Assembly: GCA_902616245.1 (NCBI GenBank)
Contig: CACMSB010000004.1
Span: 1 to 64,000, forward strand
Length of the DNA: 64,000 bases
Direction: 5' to 3'
DNA from: an uncultured Pelagibacteraceae bacterium
GTDB lineage: Bacteria > Pseudomonadota > Alphaproteobacteria > Pelagibacterales > Pelagibacteraceae
In this document: positions 1 through 9,792 of the stretch, one piece after another
Layout: each line of letters begins with the position of its first letter
Position numbering within the stretch: the first letter of the stretch is position 1
Notes under the pieces: model-generated
The model's database searches: none
Told to the model about the DNA's origin: nothing
The model's input: the letters and a program-made list of their open reading frames with translations, nothing else
Translations under genes and position numbers: made by a program

Positions 1-1150
1 AGTTAAAAAAGGATCAAAAATATGTGAGTGGGATCCATATACAACTCCAGTTATTGCTGAAAAAGATGGAATAGCAAACTATGTAGATTTAATAGATGGT
101 GTATCAATTGCGGAGACGACAGATGATGCAACTGGAATTTCTACAAAAGCCGTTGTTGATTGGAAAACTCAATCTAAAAATACAGATTTAAAACCAAGAA
201 TTACTCTAAGAGATGCAAAAGGCAATGTCATAAAAAAAGCTGATGACAATGAGGCAAGATATTACTTAGTACCAGACTCAATCTTATCGGTTAAAGATGG
301 TCAAAAAATTTCAGCTGGAGATGTAATAGCCAGACTTCCTAAAGAAACCACAAAGACTAAAGATATTACAGGTGGTCTACCGAGAGTTGCTGAATTATTT
401 GAAGCAAGAAAAGCAAAAGATAGTGCAATTATTGCTGAGAATGATGGTAAAGTAATATTTGGTAAAGAAGTTAGAGGTAAGCAAAGAGTAACAATAGAAT
501 CCGAAAATGGTGATACCTCAAGCTATTTAATTCCAAAAGGTAAACACATTAACTTTAACCAAGGTGAAAAGATTAAAAAAGGTGAATATTTGTTAGATGG
601 TCAACCATTACCTCATGATATTCTAAGAATTTTAGGTATTGAAGAATTGACTGAATATTTTGTTAACCAGGTACAAGATGTTTATAGGTTACAAGGTGTA
701 ATTATAAACGATAAGCACATTGAAGTTATTTTAAGACAAATGTTGAAAAAAATTGAGATAAAAGTTCAAGGAGATAGCTCATATTTACCTGGTGAAATTG
801 TCGATAGAATTAAATTTGAAAACACCAATGAACAACTTGTTAAAGATGGTAAAAACCCTGCTGTTGGAGAGAGAGTTTTGATGGGAATAACTAAAGCTTC
901 ACTTCAAACAGAGTCATTTATTTCAGCTGCTTCTTTCCAAGAAACAACAAGAGTTTTAACAGATGCAGCTATAAAAGGTAAGGTAGATAAGTTATCAGGA
1001 TTAAAAGAGAATGTTATTGTTGGTAGATTAGTTCCAGCAGGAACTGGGTCTGTTAAAAATTTGTGGAACAAGAAAGCTCGTTTAGACGATGAAAAATTTA
1101 TTGCTGAGAACGAAAAGATTGAGCAAGCAGAAAGCCCTGTAAATCAATAA
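1..1150 (+). CDS. rpoC: DNA-directed RNA polymerase subunit beta' (C-terminal part)
   Basis: This is the last 382 codons of the RNA polymerase beta' subunit, the catalytic-core partner of beta in transcription. The reading frame is open from base 2, so the gene begins outside the window. Conserved beta' segments are visible: DITGGLPRVAELFEARKAKD around codons 119-138, and SFISAASFQETTRVLTDAAI followed by GLKENVIVGRLVPAGTG near the end, which lie in the trigger-loop-distal C-terminal clamp region. An internal TTG at 590 could be mistaken for a start, but the homology runs well upstream of it. It is followed by a 157-bp gap and then rpsL, the usual rpoBC-str order in alphaproteobacteria. Identification is secure. 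Confidence 0.97.
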   Translation, partial: VKKGSKICEWDPYTTPVIAEKDGIANYVDLIDGVSIAETTDDATGISTKAVVDWKTQSKNTDLKPRITLRDAKGNVIKKADDNEARYYLVPDSILSVKDGQKISAGDVIARLPKETTKTKDITGGLPRVAELFEARKAKDSAIIAENDGKVIFGKEVRGKQRVTIESENGDTSSYLIPKGKHINFNQGEKIKKGEYLLDGQPLPHDILRILGIEELTEYFVNQVQDVYRLQGVIINDKHIEVILRQMLKKIEIKVQGDSSYLPGEIVDRIKFENTNEQLVKDGKNPAVGERVLMGITKASLQTESFISAASFQETTRVLTDAAIKGKVDKLSGLKENVIVGRLVPAGTGSVKNLWNKKARLDDEKFIAENEKIEQAESPVNQ

Positions 1151-1179
1151 AAATTCGTCATTTTTCCATGTCTTTTGAT

Positions 1180-1207
1180 TTGACAAATGGATTTTCTATA
1201 GTATTTT
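1180..1207 (+). promoter_or_regulatory. Probable promoter of the str/S10/spc operon
   Basis: A perfect TTGACA at 1180-1185 is followed after 16 bp by TATTTT at 1202-1207, which matches TATAAT at four of six positions. It lies in the longest gap of the window, between the rpoC stop and rpsL, where a strong ribosomal promoter is expected. Transcription would leave a leader of roughly 95 nt. This is read by eye and there is no transcript evidence. Confidence 0.5.
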
Positions 1208-1257
1208 GTGCGTGTTTTTGGTTGGAATGTAGTGACTTGTGCACTAAACGCTGCCAC

Positions 1258-1277
1258 AAATAACCTGACAGTTATTT
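1258..1277 (+). promoter_or_regulatory. Hairpin in the rpsL leader
   Basis: The 7-bp arms AAATAAC and GTTATTT flank the 6-nt loop CTGACA, about 30 bp upstream of the rpsL start codon. The preceding stretch 1208-1258 is less AT-rich than its surroundings, which suggests a structured leader. It could be an autogenous control site for the str operon or simply a fold near the ribosome-binding region; the sequence does not decide this. Confidence 0.3.
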
Positions 1278-1307
1278 CATCTAAAATCAAACTATAAAAA
1301 AAATTTT

Positions 1308-1679
1308 ATGCCAACAATTAACCAATTGTTAAGAAAAGGACGAGATAAACAAATTGCTAGGAATAAAGTTCCAGCATTACAAAAACAACCTTTGAAAAGA
1401 GGTGTTTGTGTAAAAGTTTATACAACTACTCCTAAGAAACCAAACTCGGCATTAAGAAAAGTTGCAAGAGTTAGATTATCAAATGGTTTCGAAGTTACAG
1501 CATACATTCCTGGAGAAGGACATAATTTACAAGAACACTCAGTGGTATTAATAAGAGGTGGTCGTGTTAAAGACTTGCCTGGAGTTAGGTATCATATATT
1601 GCGTGGAAATCTAGATACCCAAGGAGTTGCAAATAGAAAACAGAGACGTTCTTTATATGGAACGAAAAAAGGTAAATAA
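1308..1679 (+). CDS. rpsL: 30S ribosomal protein S12
   Basis: S12 lies at the decoding centre of the small subunit and monitors codon-anticodon pairing. The 123-residue length is normal. The segment [20 protein letters not shown] and the later [20 protein letters not shown] are the two signature loops. Both lysines whose substitution commonly gives streptomycin resistance are present, so the sequence looks wild type there. The ATG at 1308 directly precedes the conserved [12 protein letters not shown] start. It is the first gene after the operon promoter and is two bases from rpsG. Confidence 0.98.
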   Translation: MPTINQLLRKGRDKQIARNKVPALQKQPLKRGVCVKVYTTTPKKPNSALRKVARVRLSNGFEVTAYIPGEGHNLQEHSVVLIRGGRVKDLPGVRYHILRGNLDTQGVANRKQRRSLYGTKKGK

Positions 1680-1681
1680 AA

Positions 1682-2152
1682 ATGTCTCGAAAAAGAAAAG
1701 CTCCTAAAAAAATTCCAATTGTTGACCCTAAATATAAATCAGTAATAATTCCAAAATTAATCAATTCTATAATGTTAGATGGTAAAAAAACTATCGCAGA
1801 AAAAATTGTTTATGATGCAATTGATAAAATAAAATCAAAATCAAAAGATGAACCTTTAACAGTATTTAATGATGCAATAAATAATGTAAGACCAACTGTT
1901 GAAGTTAGATCAAGAAGAGTTGGAGGTGCCACTTATCAAGTTCCTGTAGAAGTTAAATCCAAAAGATCACAAGCATTGGCTTTAAGATGGATCATTGATG
2001 CATCAAGAAAAAGAAAAGATAAAAAAATGTCCGACAAATTATTTAATGAAATTTTTGATGCTTATCAAAATAGAGGTTCAGCAATTAAGAAGAAAGAAGA
2101 TACACATAAAATGGCAGAGTCTAATAAAGCTTTTGCACATTTTAGATGGTAA
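1682..2152 (+). CDS. rpsG: 30S ribosomal protein S7
   Basis: S7 nucleates assembly of the 3' major domain of 16S rRNA and contacts E-site tRNA. The 156 residues begin [11 protein letters not shown] and include the conserved [20 protein letters not shown] block and the [13 protein letters not shown] region. The end, [12 protein letters not shown], is typical of the family. It starts two bases after the rpsL stop and ends just before the fusA start, so translation is probably coupled. S7 is the usual translational repressor of str operons, but no clear S7 target could be picked out here. Confidence 0.98.
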   Translation: MSRKRKAPKKIPIVDPKYKSVIIPKLINSIMLDGKKTIAEKIVYDAIDKIKSKSKDEPLTVFNDAINNVRPTVEVRSRRVGGATYQVPVEVKSKRSQALALRWIIDASRKRKDKKMSDKLFNEIFDAYQNRGSAIKKKEDTHKMAESNKAFAHFRW

Positions 2153-2157
2153 ATGAT

Positions 2158-4233
2158 ATGGCAAAAACACATCAACTAAATAATTATAGAAATATTGGTA
2201 TTATGGCACATATTGATGCAGGTAAAACAACAACCACAGAAAGAATTTTATATTATACTGGAAAAAGCCATAAAATTGGTGAGGTACATGATGGTGCAGC
2301 AACAATGGATTGGATGGAGCAAGAGCAGGAAAGAGGTATTACAATTACCTCTGCCGCAACAACTTGTTTTTGGAGAGAGCATAGAATTAATATTATTGAT
2401 ACACCAGGCCACGTAGACTTTACAATTGAAGTTGAAAGATCTTTAAAAGTTTTGGACGGTGCTGTTGCAGTATTTGATGGTGTTGCAGGTGTTGAACCTC
2501 AATCCGAAACAGTTTGGAGACAAGCTGATAAATATAAAGTTCCTAGAATTTGTTTTGTTAATAAACTTGATAGGACTGGAGCAGATTTCTTTAGATGCGT
2601 TGATATGATAAAAGATAGACTAGGAGCTAAACCTTTAGTTATGCAGGTACCTATTGGAATAGAGGCATCATTACAAGGTGTTGTTGATTTAGTTAAAATG
2701 AAAGCAATTGTATGGAAAAATGAAGATCTTGGTGCTGAATGGGAAGAAAAAGATATTCCAGAAGATCTAATAGAAATTTGCAATAAATACAGACAAGAAT
2801 TAGTTGAAACAGCTGTTGAGCAAGATGAAAAGTTAATGGAAGCATACTTAGGCGGCGAAGAAATAAAACAAGAAGATTTGATAAAATGTGTCAGAAAAGG
2901 ATGTTTAAATTTTGAGTTTGTTCCAGTTTTAACAGGCTCTGCTTTTAAAAATAAAGGTGTTCAACCATTATTAGATGCCGTTGTAGATTACTTACCAAGT
3001 CCTGAGGATCTTGGATCTATTATGGGCACAAAACCGGGATCTGATGAAGAAATTGAAATGAAGTTTGAGGATAGTGCTCCATTTTCAGCTTTAGCATTTA
3101 AAGTTGCAACAGATCCTTTTGTAGGAAGTCTTACGTTTATAAGAATTTACTCTGGCACAGTTAAATCTGGTACAGGAGTTTACAACACTTCATCTGATAA
3201 AGAGGAAAGAGTTGGAAGAATGCTTCTAATGCATGCCAATTCTAGAGAAGATATTAAAGAGGCTAGCGCTGGTGATATAGTAGCACTAGCAGGATTAAAA
3301 AATACAATAACAGGTCATACTTTGGCTAATAAAGATGCACCAGTTCTGCTTGAGCCAATGGAATTTCCAGATCCAGTAATTGAAATAGCGGTTGAACCTA
3401 AGTCAAAAGCAGATCAAGAAAAAATGGGTGAAGCATTAGGAAGACTAGCTAAAGAAGATCCATCCTTTAGAGTGTCGTCAGATGAAGAGTCAGGTCAAAC
3501 GATTATTAAAGGCATGGGTGAGCTACACTTAGATATTATTGTAGATAGAATGAAAAGAGAATTCAAAGTTGAGGCAAATGTAGGTGCTCCTCAAGTTGCT
3601 TATAGAGAAACAATATTAAAAGCTGCAGAATTTGATTATACACATAAAAAACAAAGTGGTGGAGCAGGACAATTTGCAAGAGTTAAATTATCTGTTGAAC
3701 CTTTAGAGCCTGGCAAAGGAAGAGAAGTAGAAAGTAAAATTAAGGGCGGCGCAATTCCAAAAGAATTTATACCTGGTGTAGAAAAAGGTGTAGAAACAAT
3801 AGCTGACAGTGGAATATTAGCTGGATTTCCTTTAATTGATTACAAAGTTACAATTTTAGATGGTTTGCACCATGATGTTGATTCAAGTGTATTAGCTTTT
3901 GAACTTGCATCAAGACAGTGTTTTAAAGAAGCATGTTCTCGTGGAACTTTAAAATTGTTAGAGCCAGTGATGAGAGTGGAAGTTGTTACCCCAGAAGATT
4001 ATATGGGAGATGTAATAGGTGATTTAAATAGTAGAAGAGGTCAAATAAGTACACAAGAGCAAAGAGGTAATGCAACAGTAATTACTGCAATGGTGCCATT
4101 AGCAAATATGTTTGGTTATATTAACAGTTTAAGATCAATGTCACAAGGAAGAGCACAATACTCGATGTTTTTTGACCATTACGATAAGGTTCCACAAAAT
4201 GTGCAAGATGAGGTTACAAAGAAAACAGGTTAA
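2158..4233 (+). CDS. fusA: Translation elongation factor G
   Basis: EF-G is the GTPase that drives ribosomal translocation and, with RRF, ribosome recycling. All G motifs are present: AHIDAGKTT (G1), [10 protein letters not shown] (G2), DTPGHVDF (G3), NKLDR (G4) and GSAFKNKG (G5). Domain IV shows the [13 protein letters not shown] loop. From ATG 2158 the protein has 691 residues, a normal length. An in-frame ATG at 2146 would overlap the end of rpsG and add four residues with no family support, so 2158 is preferred. The tuf gene that usually follows fusA is absent; rpsJ begins two bases after the stop. Confidence 0.97.
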   Translation: MAKTHQLNNYRNIGIMAHIDAGKTTTTERILYYTGKSHKIGEVHDGAATMDWMEQEQERGITITSAATTCFWREHRINIIDTPGHVDFTIEVERSLKVLDGAVAVFDGVAGVEPQSETVWRQADKYKVPRICFVNKLDRTGADFFRCVDMIKDRLGAKPLVMQVPIGIEASLQGVVDLVKMKAIVWKNEDLGAEWEEKDIPEDLIEICNKYRQELVETAVEQDEKLMEAYLGGEEIKQEDLIKCVRKGCLNFEFVPVLTGSAFKNKGVQPLLDAVVDYLPSPEDLGSIMGTKPGSDEEIEMKFEDSAPFSALAFKVATDPFVGSLTFIRIYSGTVKSGTGVYNTSSDKEERVGRMLLMHANSREDIKEASAGDIVALAGLKNTITGHTLANKDAPVLLEPMEFPDPVIEIAVEPKSKADQEKMGEALGRLAKEDPSFRVSSDEESGQTIIKGMGELHLDIIVDRMKREFKVEANVGAPQVAYRETILKAAEFDYTHKKQSGGAGQFARVKLSVEPLEPGKGREVESKIKGGAIPKEFIPGVEKGVETIADSGILAGFPLIDYKVTILDGLHHDVDSSVLAFELASRQCFKEACSRGTLKLLEPVMRVEVVTPEDYMGDVIGDLNSRRGQISTQEQRGNATVITAMVPLANMFGYINSLRSMSQGRAQYSMFFDHYDKVPQNVQDEVTKKTG

Positions 4234-4235
4234 TT

Positions 4236-4544
4236 ATGGATAAACAAAACATTAGAATCAAACTTCGAGCGTACGACAATAAAGTTTTGGATCAATCCAC
4301 AGAAGAGATAGTAAATACTGTTAAAAGAACAGGAGCTAATATAAAAGGTCCAATACCTCTACCAACAAAAATAGAGAGATATACTGTTTTGAGATCCCCA
4401 CATATTGATAAAAAAAGTAGAGAGCAGTTTGAAACCAGAACTCACAAAAGATTAATTGATATTATCGAACCTACCCCAGCAACGGTAGAGGCTTTAATGA
4501 AACTTGATTTAGCATCAGGTGTTGATGTGGAGATAAAAATATAA
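4236..4544 (+). CDS. rpsJ: 30S ribosomal protein S10
   Basis: S10 belongs to the 30S head and, in many bacteria, also pairs with NusB in antitermination; nusB is in this window at 58244. The 102 residues contain the conserved [13 protein letters not shown] start, [19 protein letters not shown] in the middle and [12 protein letters not shown] near the end. It begins the S10 gene series directly after fusA, and no separate promoter is evident. Its TAA shares one base with the rplC ATG (TAATG). Confidence 0.98.
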   Translation: MDKQNIRIKLRAYDNKVLDQSTEEIVNTVKRTGANIKGPIPLPTKIERYTVLRSPHIDKKSREQFETRTHKRLIDIIEPTPATVEALMKLDLASGVDVEIKI

Positions 4545-5254
4545 TGGATAATTTAGCTTTAATTGGAAAAAAAATAGGTATGTCTAGAGAGTTTTTTAAA
4601 ACTGGCCAATCAGTTCCAGTTACTGTGTTAAAAATGGAGCCTGGAAGAGTTATAAACGTTATTAACAAAGAAAACAGAGGATATAGTGCGGTCCAAATAG
4701 GATTTGGAAAAATAAAAAATTCAAAATTAACAAAAGCCATGAAAGGTTATTTTGCGAAAAAGAATACTGAACCAAAAAGAACACTTAAAGAGTTTAGGTT
4801 AGAAAGCAATGAAAATTTTAAAGAAGGAAATGAAATTGGATTAGAAATATTTGAGAATGTTAAATTTGTTGATGTTAAATCAAAGACAATTGGTAAAGGA
4901 TTTGCAGGCGCAATGAAAAGGCATAATTTTGGTGGATTACGGGCTACTCATGGTGTTTCAATTTCTCATAGATCACATGGTTCAACAGGACAGAGGCAAG
5001 ATCCAGGTAAAGTTTTTAAAGGAAAAAAAATGGCTGGTCATATGGGAAATAAAATTAGAACTATACAAAATATTGAAGTTATAAAAACAGACAAAGAAAA
5101 CAACTTACTATATTTAAAAGGTTCTATTCCTGGCTCAAAAAATACAGAAGTTTTGATTAGAAAATCAGTCAAAGATATTAACAGAATGTCAATAGAAGAA
5201 AAAATTGAGCAAATTGAAAAACAAAAAAAATCAGCCGATAAAAAGAAAAAATAA
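4544..5254 (+). CDS. rplC: 50S ribosomal protein L3
   Basis: L3 binds the 3' end of 23S rRNA and reaches towards the peptidyl-transferase centre. The 236-residue protein shows the L3 core, with LIGKKIGMSREF at the start and the conserved SHRSHGSTGQRQDPGKVFKG loop, whose glutamine is the PrmB methylation site in other bacteria. The last 30 residues or so form a Lys/Glu-rich tail (ending KKSADKKKK) beyond the usual E. coli length; such tails occur in other alphaproteobacterial L3 proteins. It ends one base before rplD. Confidence 0.97.
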   Translation: MDNLALIGKKIGMSREFFKTGQSVPVTVLKMEPGRVINVINKENRGYSAVQIGFGKIKNSKLTKAMKGYFAKKNTEPKRTLKEFRLESNENFKEGNEIGLEIFENVKFVDVKSKTIGKGFAGAMKRHNFGGLRATHGVSISHRSHGSTGQRQDPGKVFKGKKMAGHMGNKIRTIQNIEVIKTDKENNLLYLKGSIPGSKNTEVLIRKSVKDINRMSIEEKIEQIEKQKKSADKKKK

Positions 5255-5878
5255 ATGAAAATAGATAAAATAAGTATTGATGGTAAAAAACAAAGCATAG
5301 AAGTGCTAGATAAAATTTTTAGCACTAAAGTTAACAATCAACTAGTTAGTGGTGTTATCTATAAATTAAACGCAAACTTTAAAGGCAGAAAAGCCAAGAC
5401 GAAGCAAAGAAACGAAATAACTGGCTCAACGTCTAAAATTTACTCACAAAAAGGCACCGGTAATGCAAGACACTCTAGTAAAAAGGCTCCTATATTTGTA
5501 GGTGGAGGAATAGCTCATGGACCAAAAGGACAAGATAATTATAAAACTAGAAAGTTGAATAAGAGTGAAAAAAAAATGAGTATTGCCTCACTTATTACTG
5601 AAAAAAATAAATCCAATAATGTAATTATTTTTGATGATTTTGGTAAAAAAATTGTAAAAACAAAAGAAATGTTTGAACTTTTAAAGAAGTTTGATGCAAA
5701 TAACTCATTATTAATTATGGATACAAAATCAAAAGATAATATCTTAAGATCAACTAAAAATATTCCTAATGTTAAATTAACAGATGCAAATCATTTCAGT
5801 GCATTTGATTTAGTTAAATATAAAAAAATTGTTTTTACTGAGAGCTCAGTTAAAGAATTGGAAAAAAGGTATCAATGA
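5255..5878 (+). CDS. rplD: 50S ribosomal protein L4
   Basis: L4 helps build the 50S exit tunnel. The 207 residues include the tunnel loop, with TKQRNEITGSTSKIYSQKGT followed by GNARHSSKKAPIFVGGGIAHGP written as family-typical sequence, and a C-terminal globular domain ending VKELEKRYQ. In enterobacteria L4 represses the S10 operon at a leader hairpin. Here no S10 leader exists, because rpsJ follows fusA directly, so that mechanism is unlikely at this position. The stop overlaps the rplW start (ATGA). Confidence 0.97.
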   Translation: MKIDKISIDGKKQSIEVLDKIFSTKVNNQLVSGVIYKLNANFKGRKAKTKQRNEITGSTSKIYSQKGTGNARHSSKKAPIFVGGGIAHGPKGQDNYKTRKLNKSEKKMSIASLITEKNKSNNVIIFDDFGKKIVKTKEMFELLKKFDANNSLLIMDTKSKDNILRSTKNIPNVKLTDANHFSAFDLVKYKKIVFTESSVKELEKRYQ

Positions 5879-6171
5879 TGAATAAAATAAGCTTATACGA
5901 TAAAATCTTGTTTCCTGTTGTAACTGAAAAATCAACAAATTTGTCAGAACAAAATAAAATTGTTTTTAAGGTGCCTCAAAGCGCTAATAAAAAAACTTTA
6001 AAAGGATCAATTGAAAAAATTTTTAAAGTCAATGTAACAAAAATTAATATTATAAATAAAAAAACATTAATTAAATCTACTAGAGGAAAAAAAGTTAAAA
6101 AGAAGGGATTTAAAAAAGCAATTATTACCCTTAAAAAAGGTCAAAATATTGACTTAACAACAGGAATTTAA
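5875..6171 (+). CDS. rplW: 50S ribosomal protein L23
   Basis: L23 sits at the mouth of the exit tunnel and is the docking site for trigger factor and SRP. The 98 residues contain LYDKILFPVVTEKSTNLSEQ at the N-terminus and KVNVTKINIINKKTLIK, the conserved beta-hairpin region. Two ATGs are possible (5875 overlapping the rplD stop, or 5878); the difference is a single methionine. It is unusually rich in lysine, in keeping with the AT-rich genome. Confidence 0.96.
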   Translation: MMNKISLYDKILFPVVTEKSTNLSEQNKIVFKVPQSANKKTLKGSIEKIFKVNVTKINIINKKTLIKSTRGKKVKKKGFKKAIITLKKGQNIDLTTGI

Positions 6172-6174
6172 ATT

Positions 6175-7008
6175 ATGGCTTTAAAAACATTCAAACCTTA
6201 TACGAAATCTACAAGAGGTACTATTTTAACAAGTAGAGAAGGTTTATGGAAAGGCAAACCTTATAAGCCATTAACAAGTGCGAATTATTCCTCGAAAGGA
6301 AGAAATAATTATGGTCGAATAACCTCTAGAAATCATGGTGGAGGACATAAACATAAGTATAGAAAAATTGATTTTTATAGAAAAAAAAACGATACGAAAG
6401 CGATTGTTGAAAGAATTGAATATGATCCAAACAGATCATGCCATATAATGTTAGTTAAATTTGAAGACAATCAAAAATTCTATTATCTTGCTCCTCAAAA
6501 AATAAAGGTTGGTGATCATATTCAAAATGGTTCTTCATCAGAAATTAAAATAGGAAATTGTTTACCATTAAAGGATATCCCAGTAGGTATTGATATACAT
6601 AATGTGGAAATACACCCAGGTGCTGGTGGAAAAATAGCAAGAGCTGCTGGTTCTTCTGTAACTATTTCAGGTATTGATGGAAATTACTCAATAATAAAAA
6701 TGACTTCAGGTGAAGTTAGAAAAATAGATTCTAGAGCGTTAGCTACAATTGGAGTATTATCAAATCCAGATCAAAAAAATATTAAAATTGGAAAAGCTGG
6801 TCGATCAAGATGGTTAGGTAGAAGACCGCATACCAGAGGAGTTGTTAAAAATCCGGTAGACCACCCACATGGTGGAGGGGAAGGAAAATCTGCAGGTGGT
6901 AGACATCCTGTTTCTCCTAAAGGACAATCAGCTAAAGGATTAAAAACAAGAGATAATAAAAGAACTGATAAATTTATAATAAGAAGAAGAAAGAAGAAGA
7001 GAGCTTAA
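6175..7008 (+). CDS. rplB: 50S ribosomal protein L2
   Basis: L2 is one of the most conserved 50S proteins and is needed for subunit joining and peptidyl transfer. The 277 residues carry the RNA-binding motif SRNHGGGHKHKYRKIDF and the C-terminal NPVDHPHGGGEGKSAGGRHP, including the histidine closest to the peptidyl-transferase centre. The start MALKTFKPYTKSTRGT matches the family. It lies three bases after rplW and three before rpsS. Confidence 0.98.
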   Translation: MALKTFKPYTKSTRGTILTSREGLWKGKPYKPLTSANYSSKGRNNYGRITSRNHGGGHKHKYRKIDFYRKKNDTKAIVERIEYDPNRSCHIMLVKFEDNQKFYYLAPQKIKVGDHIQNGSSSEIKIGNCLPLKDIPVGIDIHNVEIHPGAGGKIARAAGSSVTISGIDGNYSIIKMTSGEVRKIDSRALATIGVLSNPDQKNIKIGKAGRSRWLGRRPHTRGVVKNPVDHPHGGGEGKSAGGRHPVSPKGQSAKGLKTRDNKRTDKFIIRRRKKKRA

Positions 7009-7011
7009 TTT

Positions 7012-7320
7012 ATGGCAAGATCTGTTTGGAAAGGCCCGTTTGTAGAGGAAAGTTTAATCAAAAAAGTTGAAAAGATTAAAAATGATCCCAATAAAAAACC
7101 AATTAAAACTTGGTCTAGAAAGTCTACGATAATACCTGACTTCGTGGGATTTAGTTTTTTAATTTATAACGGAAAAAAATTTATACCAATAACTGTATCT
7201 GAAGACATGGTGGGACATAAATTTGGAGAATTTGCTCCAACAAGACAGTTTTTTGGTCATACACCTGCTGATAAAAAAGCAAAAGTTGAGGGTGGAGCTA
7301 AGGGAGCTGATAAGAAATAA
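7012..7320 (+). CDS. rpsS: 30S ribosomal protein S19
   Basis: S19 forms a complex with S13 in the 30S head. The protein has 102 residues, with [15 protein letters not shown] at the start and the conserved [20 protein letters not shown] and [16 protein letters not shown] segments. The C-terminal tail (GGAKGADKK) is slightly extended. The rplV start follows the stop by one base. Confidence 0.98.
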   Translation: MARSVWKGPFVEESLIKKVEKIKNDPNKKPIKTWSRKSTIIPDFVGFSFLIYNGKKFIPITVSEDMVGHKFGEFAPTRQFFGHTPADKKAKVEGGAKGADKK

Positions 7321-7321
7321 T

Positions 7322-7717
7322 ATGAGTAAAAATAAAGATATAGATTTAAAACAAGTTAGATCAATAAATAAGAACGTAAGATCTAGTGTAAGAAAATTAA
7401 AACCAATACTTAAATCAATAGTTGGTAAAAAAGTAGAAATTGCAATTAGAGATTTATCTTTTTCAGAAAAAAGAATTTCAAAAGATGTTAAAAAAACAAT
7501 TTCATCCGCAGTTGCTAATGCAGAAAATAATTTTCAATACGATATTGACAATTTAGTAGTTAAAGAAGCATTCTGTGGAAAACAGGTAATAATGAAAAGA
7601 TTTAGAGCTAGAGCCAAAGGTAGAGCTGCAGAAATTATGAAACCTTACTCAAACGTAACAATAGTTTTGAGTGAACAAATGAAACAAAAAGAGAAAGAAC
7701 ATGGGACAAAAGGTTAA
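7322..7717 (+). CDS. rplV: 50S ribosomal protein L22
   Basis: L22 lines the exit tunnel with an extended beta-hairpin. From ATG 7322 the protein has 131 residues, beginning [20 protein letters not shown]. The loop segment [21 protein letters not shown] matches the L22 hairpin tip. The frame stays open upstream into rpsS (to 7223), but that part has no family similarity and would overlap S19, so 7322 is chosen. The 3' end overlaps rpsC by 17 bp. Confidence 0.96.
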   Translation: MSKNKDIDLKQVRSINKNVRSSVRKLKPILKSIVGKKVEIAIRDLSFSEKRISKDVKKTISSAVANAENNFQYDIDNLVVKEAFCGKQVIMKRFRARAKGRAAEIMKPYSNVTIVLSEQMKQKEKEHGTKG

Positions 7718-8360
7718 TCCAGTAGGTTTAAGATTAGGTATTAATAGAGGATGGGATTCAGTCTGGTATGCGAAGAAACAAGATTTTGGAAATTATTTAA
7801 TTGAGGATTTTAAAATTAGAGAATTCATAAAAAAAAATGTTATCAATTCAGGTGTTTCAAAAGTAATGATAGAGAGATCAGCAAAAAAATGTTTCGTAAC
7901 AATTTACACCTCAAGACCTGGATTTGTAATAGGAAAAAAAGGAAGTGATATAGAAAAAATTAAAGGAAAATTATCAAGATTGAGCGCAAATGAAATAGTG
8001 CTAAATATTAAGGAAGTTAAAAAACCTGAGACAAATTCATTTTTAGTTGCTGAGAACATAGCTCAACAGTTGGTTAAACGTGTTTCGTATAGGAGAGCAA
8101 TGAAGAGAGCAATGCAATCCGCATTAAGATTGGGAGCAAAAGGAATTAAAGTTTCATGTAGTGGAAGACTTGGCGGAAACGAAATTGCTAGAACAGAATG
8201 GTTAAGAGATGGAAGTATTCCATCTCACACTTTAAGAGCAGATATTGATTACGCTGAAGCAGAAGCCTTGACCACCTACGGAATAATTGGAATTAAAGTT
8301 TGGATATATAAAGGGGAAATTTTTACAAAAGAATTTAGCCAAGAAAGGAACAAAACATAA
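7701..8360 (+). CDS. rpsC: 30S ribosomal protein S3
   Basis: S3 lines the mRNA entry channel of the 30S subunit. The 219 residues begin [20 protein letters not shown]. The KH domain contains the [17 protein letters not shown] loop (GxxG), and the C-terminal half contains [20 protein letters not shown] and [14 protein letters not shown]. It overlaps the end of rplV by 17 bp in another frame, pointing to coupled translation. rplP follows after two bases. Confidence 0.97.
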   Translation: MGQKVNPVGLRLGINRGWDSVWYAKKQDFGNYLIEDFKIREFIKKNVINSGVSKVMIERSAKKCFVTIYTSRPGFVIGKKGSDIEKIKGKLSRLSANEIVLNIKEVKKPETNSFLVAENIAQQLVKRVSYRRAMKRAMQSALRLGAKGIKVSCSGRLGGNEIARTEWLRDGSIPSHTLRADIDYAEAEALTTYGIIGIKVWIYKGEIFTKEFSQERNKT

Positions 8361-8362
8361 TA

Positions 8363-8770
8363 ATGTTACAACCGACTAGAACAAAGTTTAGAAAGGCGCA
8401 TAAAGGAAGAATCCACGGCAATGCTTCAAGATGTAATGCTATGAATTATGGCTCTTTTGGATTGAAAGCAATTCAACCAGAAAGAATTATATCCAGGCAG
8501 ATAGAAGCAGCTAGAGTAGCATTAACAAGACACATGAAAAGACAAGGCAGAGTTTGGACAAGAATGTTTCCTAATATACCTGTTTCAAAAAAACCTACTG
8601 AGGTAAGAATGGGTAAAGGAAAAGGCTCACCTGAATTTTGGGCATGTAGAGTTAAACCAGGGAGAATTCTATTTGAGGTTGACGGAGTAACAGAAGAAAT
8701 TGCTAGAGAGGCTTTGTACAAAGCATCAGCAAAATTGCCAATTAAATGTAAATTTATTAAGAGAATTTAA
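8363..8770 (+). CDS. rplP: 50S ribosomal protein L16
   Basis: L16 organises the A-site region of the 50S subunit. The 135 residues begin [16 protein letters not shown], and the conserved [19 protein letters not shown] and [19 protein letters not shown] blocks are complete. The arginine hydroxylated by YcfD/RoxA-type oxygenases in other bacteria lies in this second block. The rpmC start follows immediately. Confidence 0.97.
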   Translation: MLQPTRTKFRKAHKGRIHGNASRCNAMNYGSFGLKAIQPERIISRQIEAARVALTRHMKRQGRVWTRMFPNIPVSKKPTEVRMGKGKGSPEFWACRVKPGRILFEVDGVTEEIAREALYKASAKLPIKCKFIKRI

Positions 8771-8959
8771 ATGAAAAAGAGTGAGATAAAAAAAATGACT
8801 AAAGAACAAGCTTTGAAAGATATTGAAAAATTAAAAAAAGATCTCTTCAATTTTAGATTTCAAAAAATTAATGGTCAAATAAAAAGTCCGTCAAAAATAA
8901 GTGAAACAAAAAAGAATATTGCAAGGTTAAAAACATTAGTGGTGAGAAAAGATGCCTAA
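8771..8959 (+). CDS. rpmC: 50S ribosomal protein L29
   Basis: L29 is a two-helix protein next to L23 at the tunnel exit. The 62-residue protein shows the family pattern, with [17 protein letters not shown] followed by [11 protein letters not shown]. The ATG at 8771 directly abuts the rplP stop, and the end overlaps the start of rpsQ by eight bases. Its position between L16 and S17 is the invariant S10-operon order. Confidence 0.94.
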   Translation: MKKSEIKKMTKEQALKDIEKLKKDLFNFRFQKINGQIKSPSKISETKKNIARLKTLVVRKDA

Positions 8960-9188
8960 AAAAGTATTAAATGGAATAGTTGTCAGTGATAAACCAAATA
9001 AAACTATTACGGTTTTAGTTGAGAGAAAATACCAACATCCAGTATTAAAAAAAGTAATTAAAGCTAGAAAAAAATATAGCGTTCATGACGAAGAGAATAA
9101 ATATAAAAACGGTGATAAAGTATCGATACAAGAGTGCAAACCTTACTCGAAATCTAAAAAATTTGAAGTAATAGGAGCTTCTAAATGA
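8952..9188 (+). CDS. rpsQ: 30S ribosomal protein S17
   Basis: S17 is a primary 16S rRNA binding protein with an OB fold. The 78 residues contain [20 protein letters not shown] and the [20 protein letters not shown] region that matches the family consensus. It overlaps rpmC by eight bases and rplN by four (ATGA). Confidence 0.96.
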   Translation: MPKKVLNGIVVSDKPNKTITVLVERKYQHPVLKKVIKARKKYSVHDEENKYKNGDKVSIQECKPYSKSKKFEVIGASK

Positions 9189-9553
9189 TACAAGTTCAGA
9201 CAGAATTATTCGTTGCAGACAATACTGGTGCAAAAAAAATTGAATGCATAAAAGTATTAGGTGGATCTAAAAGAAGGTATGCAAGTATTGGCGATACAAT
9301 CGTTGTAGCAGTTAAAGAAGCAATTCCAAAAGGAAAAGTTAAAAAAGGTGCGGTTCATAAAGCTGTTGTTGTTAGAGTTAAAAAAGGAATTCATAGGAAT
9401 GATGGATCCAAAGTGAGATTTGATAACAATGCAGCTGTTCTGACAGATGACAAAGGAGAGCCAATAGGAACTAGGATTTTTGGACCAGTAACAAGAGAAT
9501 TAAGAAATAGAGGACAAATGAAAATAATTTCGTTGGCTCCAGAGGTATTATAA
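9185..9553 (+). CDS. rplN: 50S ribosomal protein L14
   Basis: L14 sits at the subunit interface and interacts with L19 and the silencing factor RsfS. The 122 residues begin [20 protein letters not shown]. The [20 protein letters not shown] and [20 protein letters not shown] blocks are clear. This is the first gene of the spc series, but no promoter separates it from rpsQ, so the S10 and spc groups appear to be transcribed together. Confidence 0.98.
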   Translation: MIQVQTELFVADNTGAKKIECIKVLGGSKRRYASIGDTIVVAVKEAIPKGKVKKGAVHKAVVVRVKKGIHRNDGSKVRFDNNAAVLTDDKGEPIGTRIFGPVTRELRNRGQMKIISLAPEVL

Positions 9554-9792
9554 TGATTAAAAAAGGTATTAAAGTAAAGATATTGACAGGTAAGGATAAA
9601 AATAAAGATGGTGACGTCATCGAAATTGATAGAAAAAATAATAGGGCAAAAGTTAAAGGTATTAACATGGTAAAAAAACATGTGAAAACTACAAAAGAAA
9701 AGAAAGGTGGAATAGTTTCAAAAGAAAACTTTATACATCTATCGAATTTAGCAGTTTTTGATAACAAAAATAAAAATGAGGCTAAAAAATAA
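9553..9792 (+). CDS. rplX: 50S ribosomal protein L24
   Basis: L24 is an assembly initiator that binds 23S domain I. At 79 residues it is shorter than the E. coli protein (104) and about the KOW-domain core alone: [20 protein letters not shown], then [16 protein letters not shown] and [18 protein letters not shown]. It shares single bases with both neighbours through TAATG junctions. The shortening removes the C-terminal tail only. Confidence 0.94.
   Translation: MIKKGIKVKILTGKDKNKDGDVIEIDRKNNRAKVKGINMVKKHVKTTKEKKGGIVSKENFIHLSNLAVFDNKNKNEAKK

Noticed and set aside
2195..2416. 73-residue plus-strand open frame overlapping the start of fusA
   Set aside because: The alternate frame lies entirely over the EF-G G1-G3 region and has no family similarity.
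2499..2783. Open frame on the minus strand inside fusA
   Set aside because: It is antisense to a strongly conserved GTPase domain and has no recognisable protein pattern; it is a frame shadow. The same holds for other antisense frames in rplC, rplN, rplR, glyA-region and ugd.
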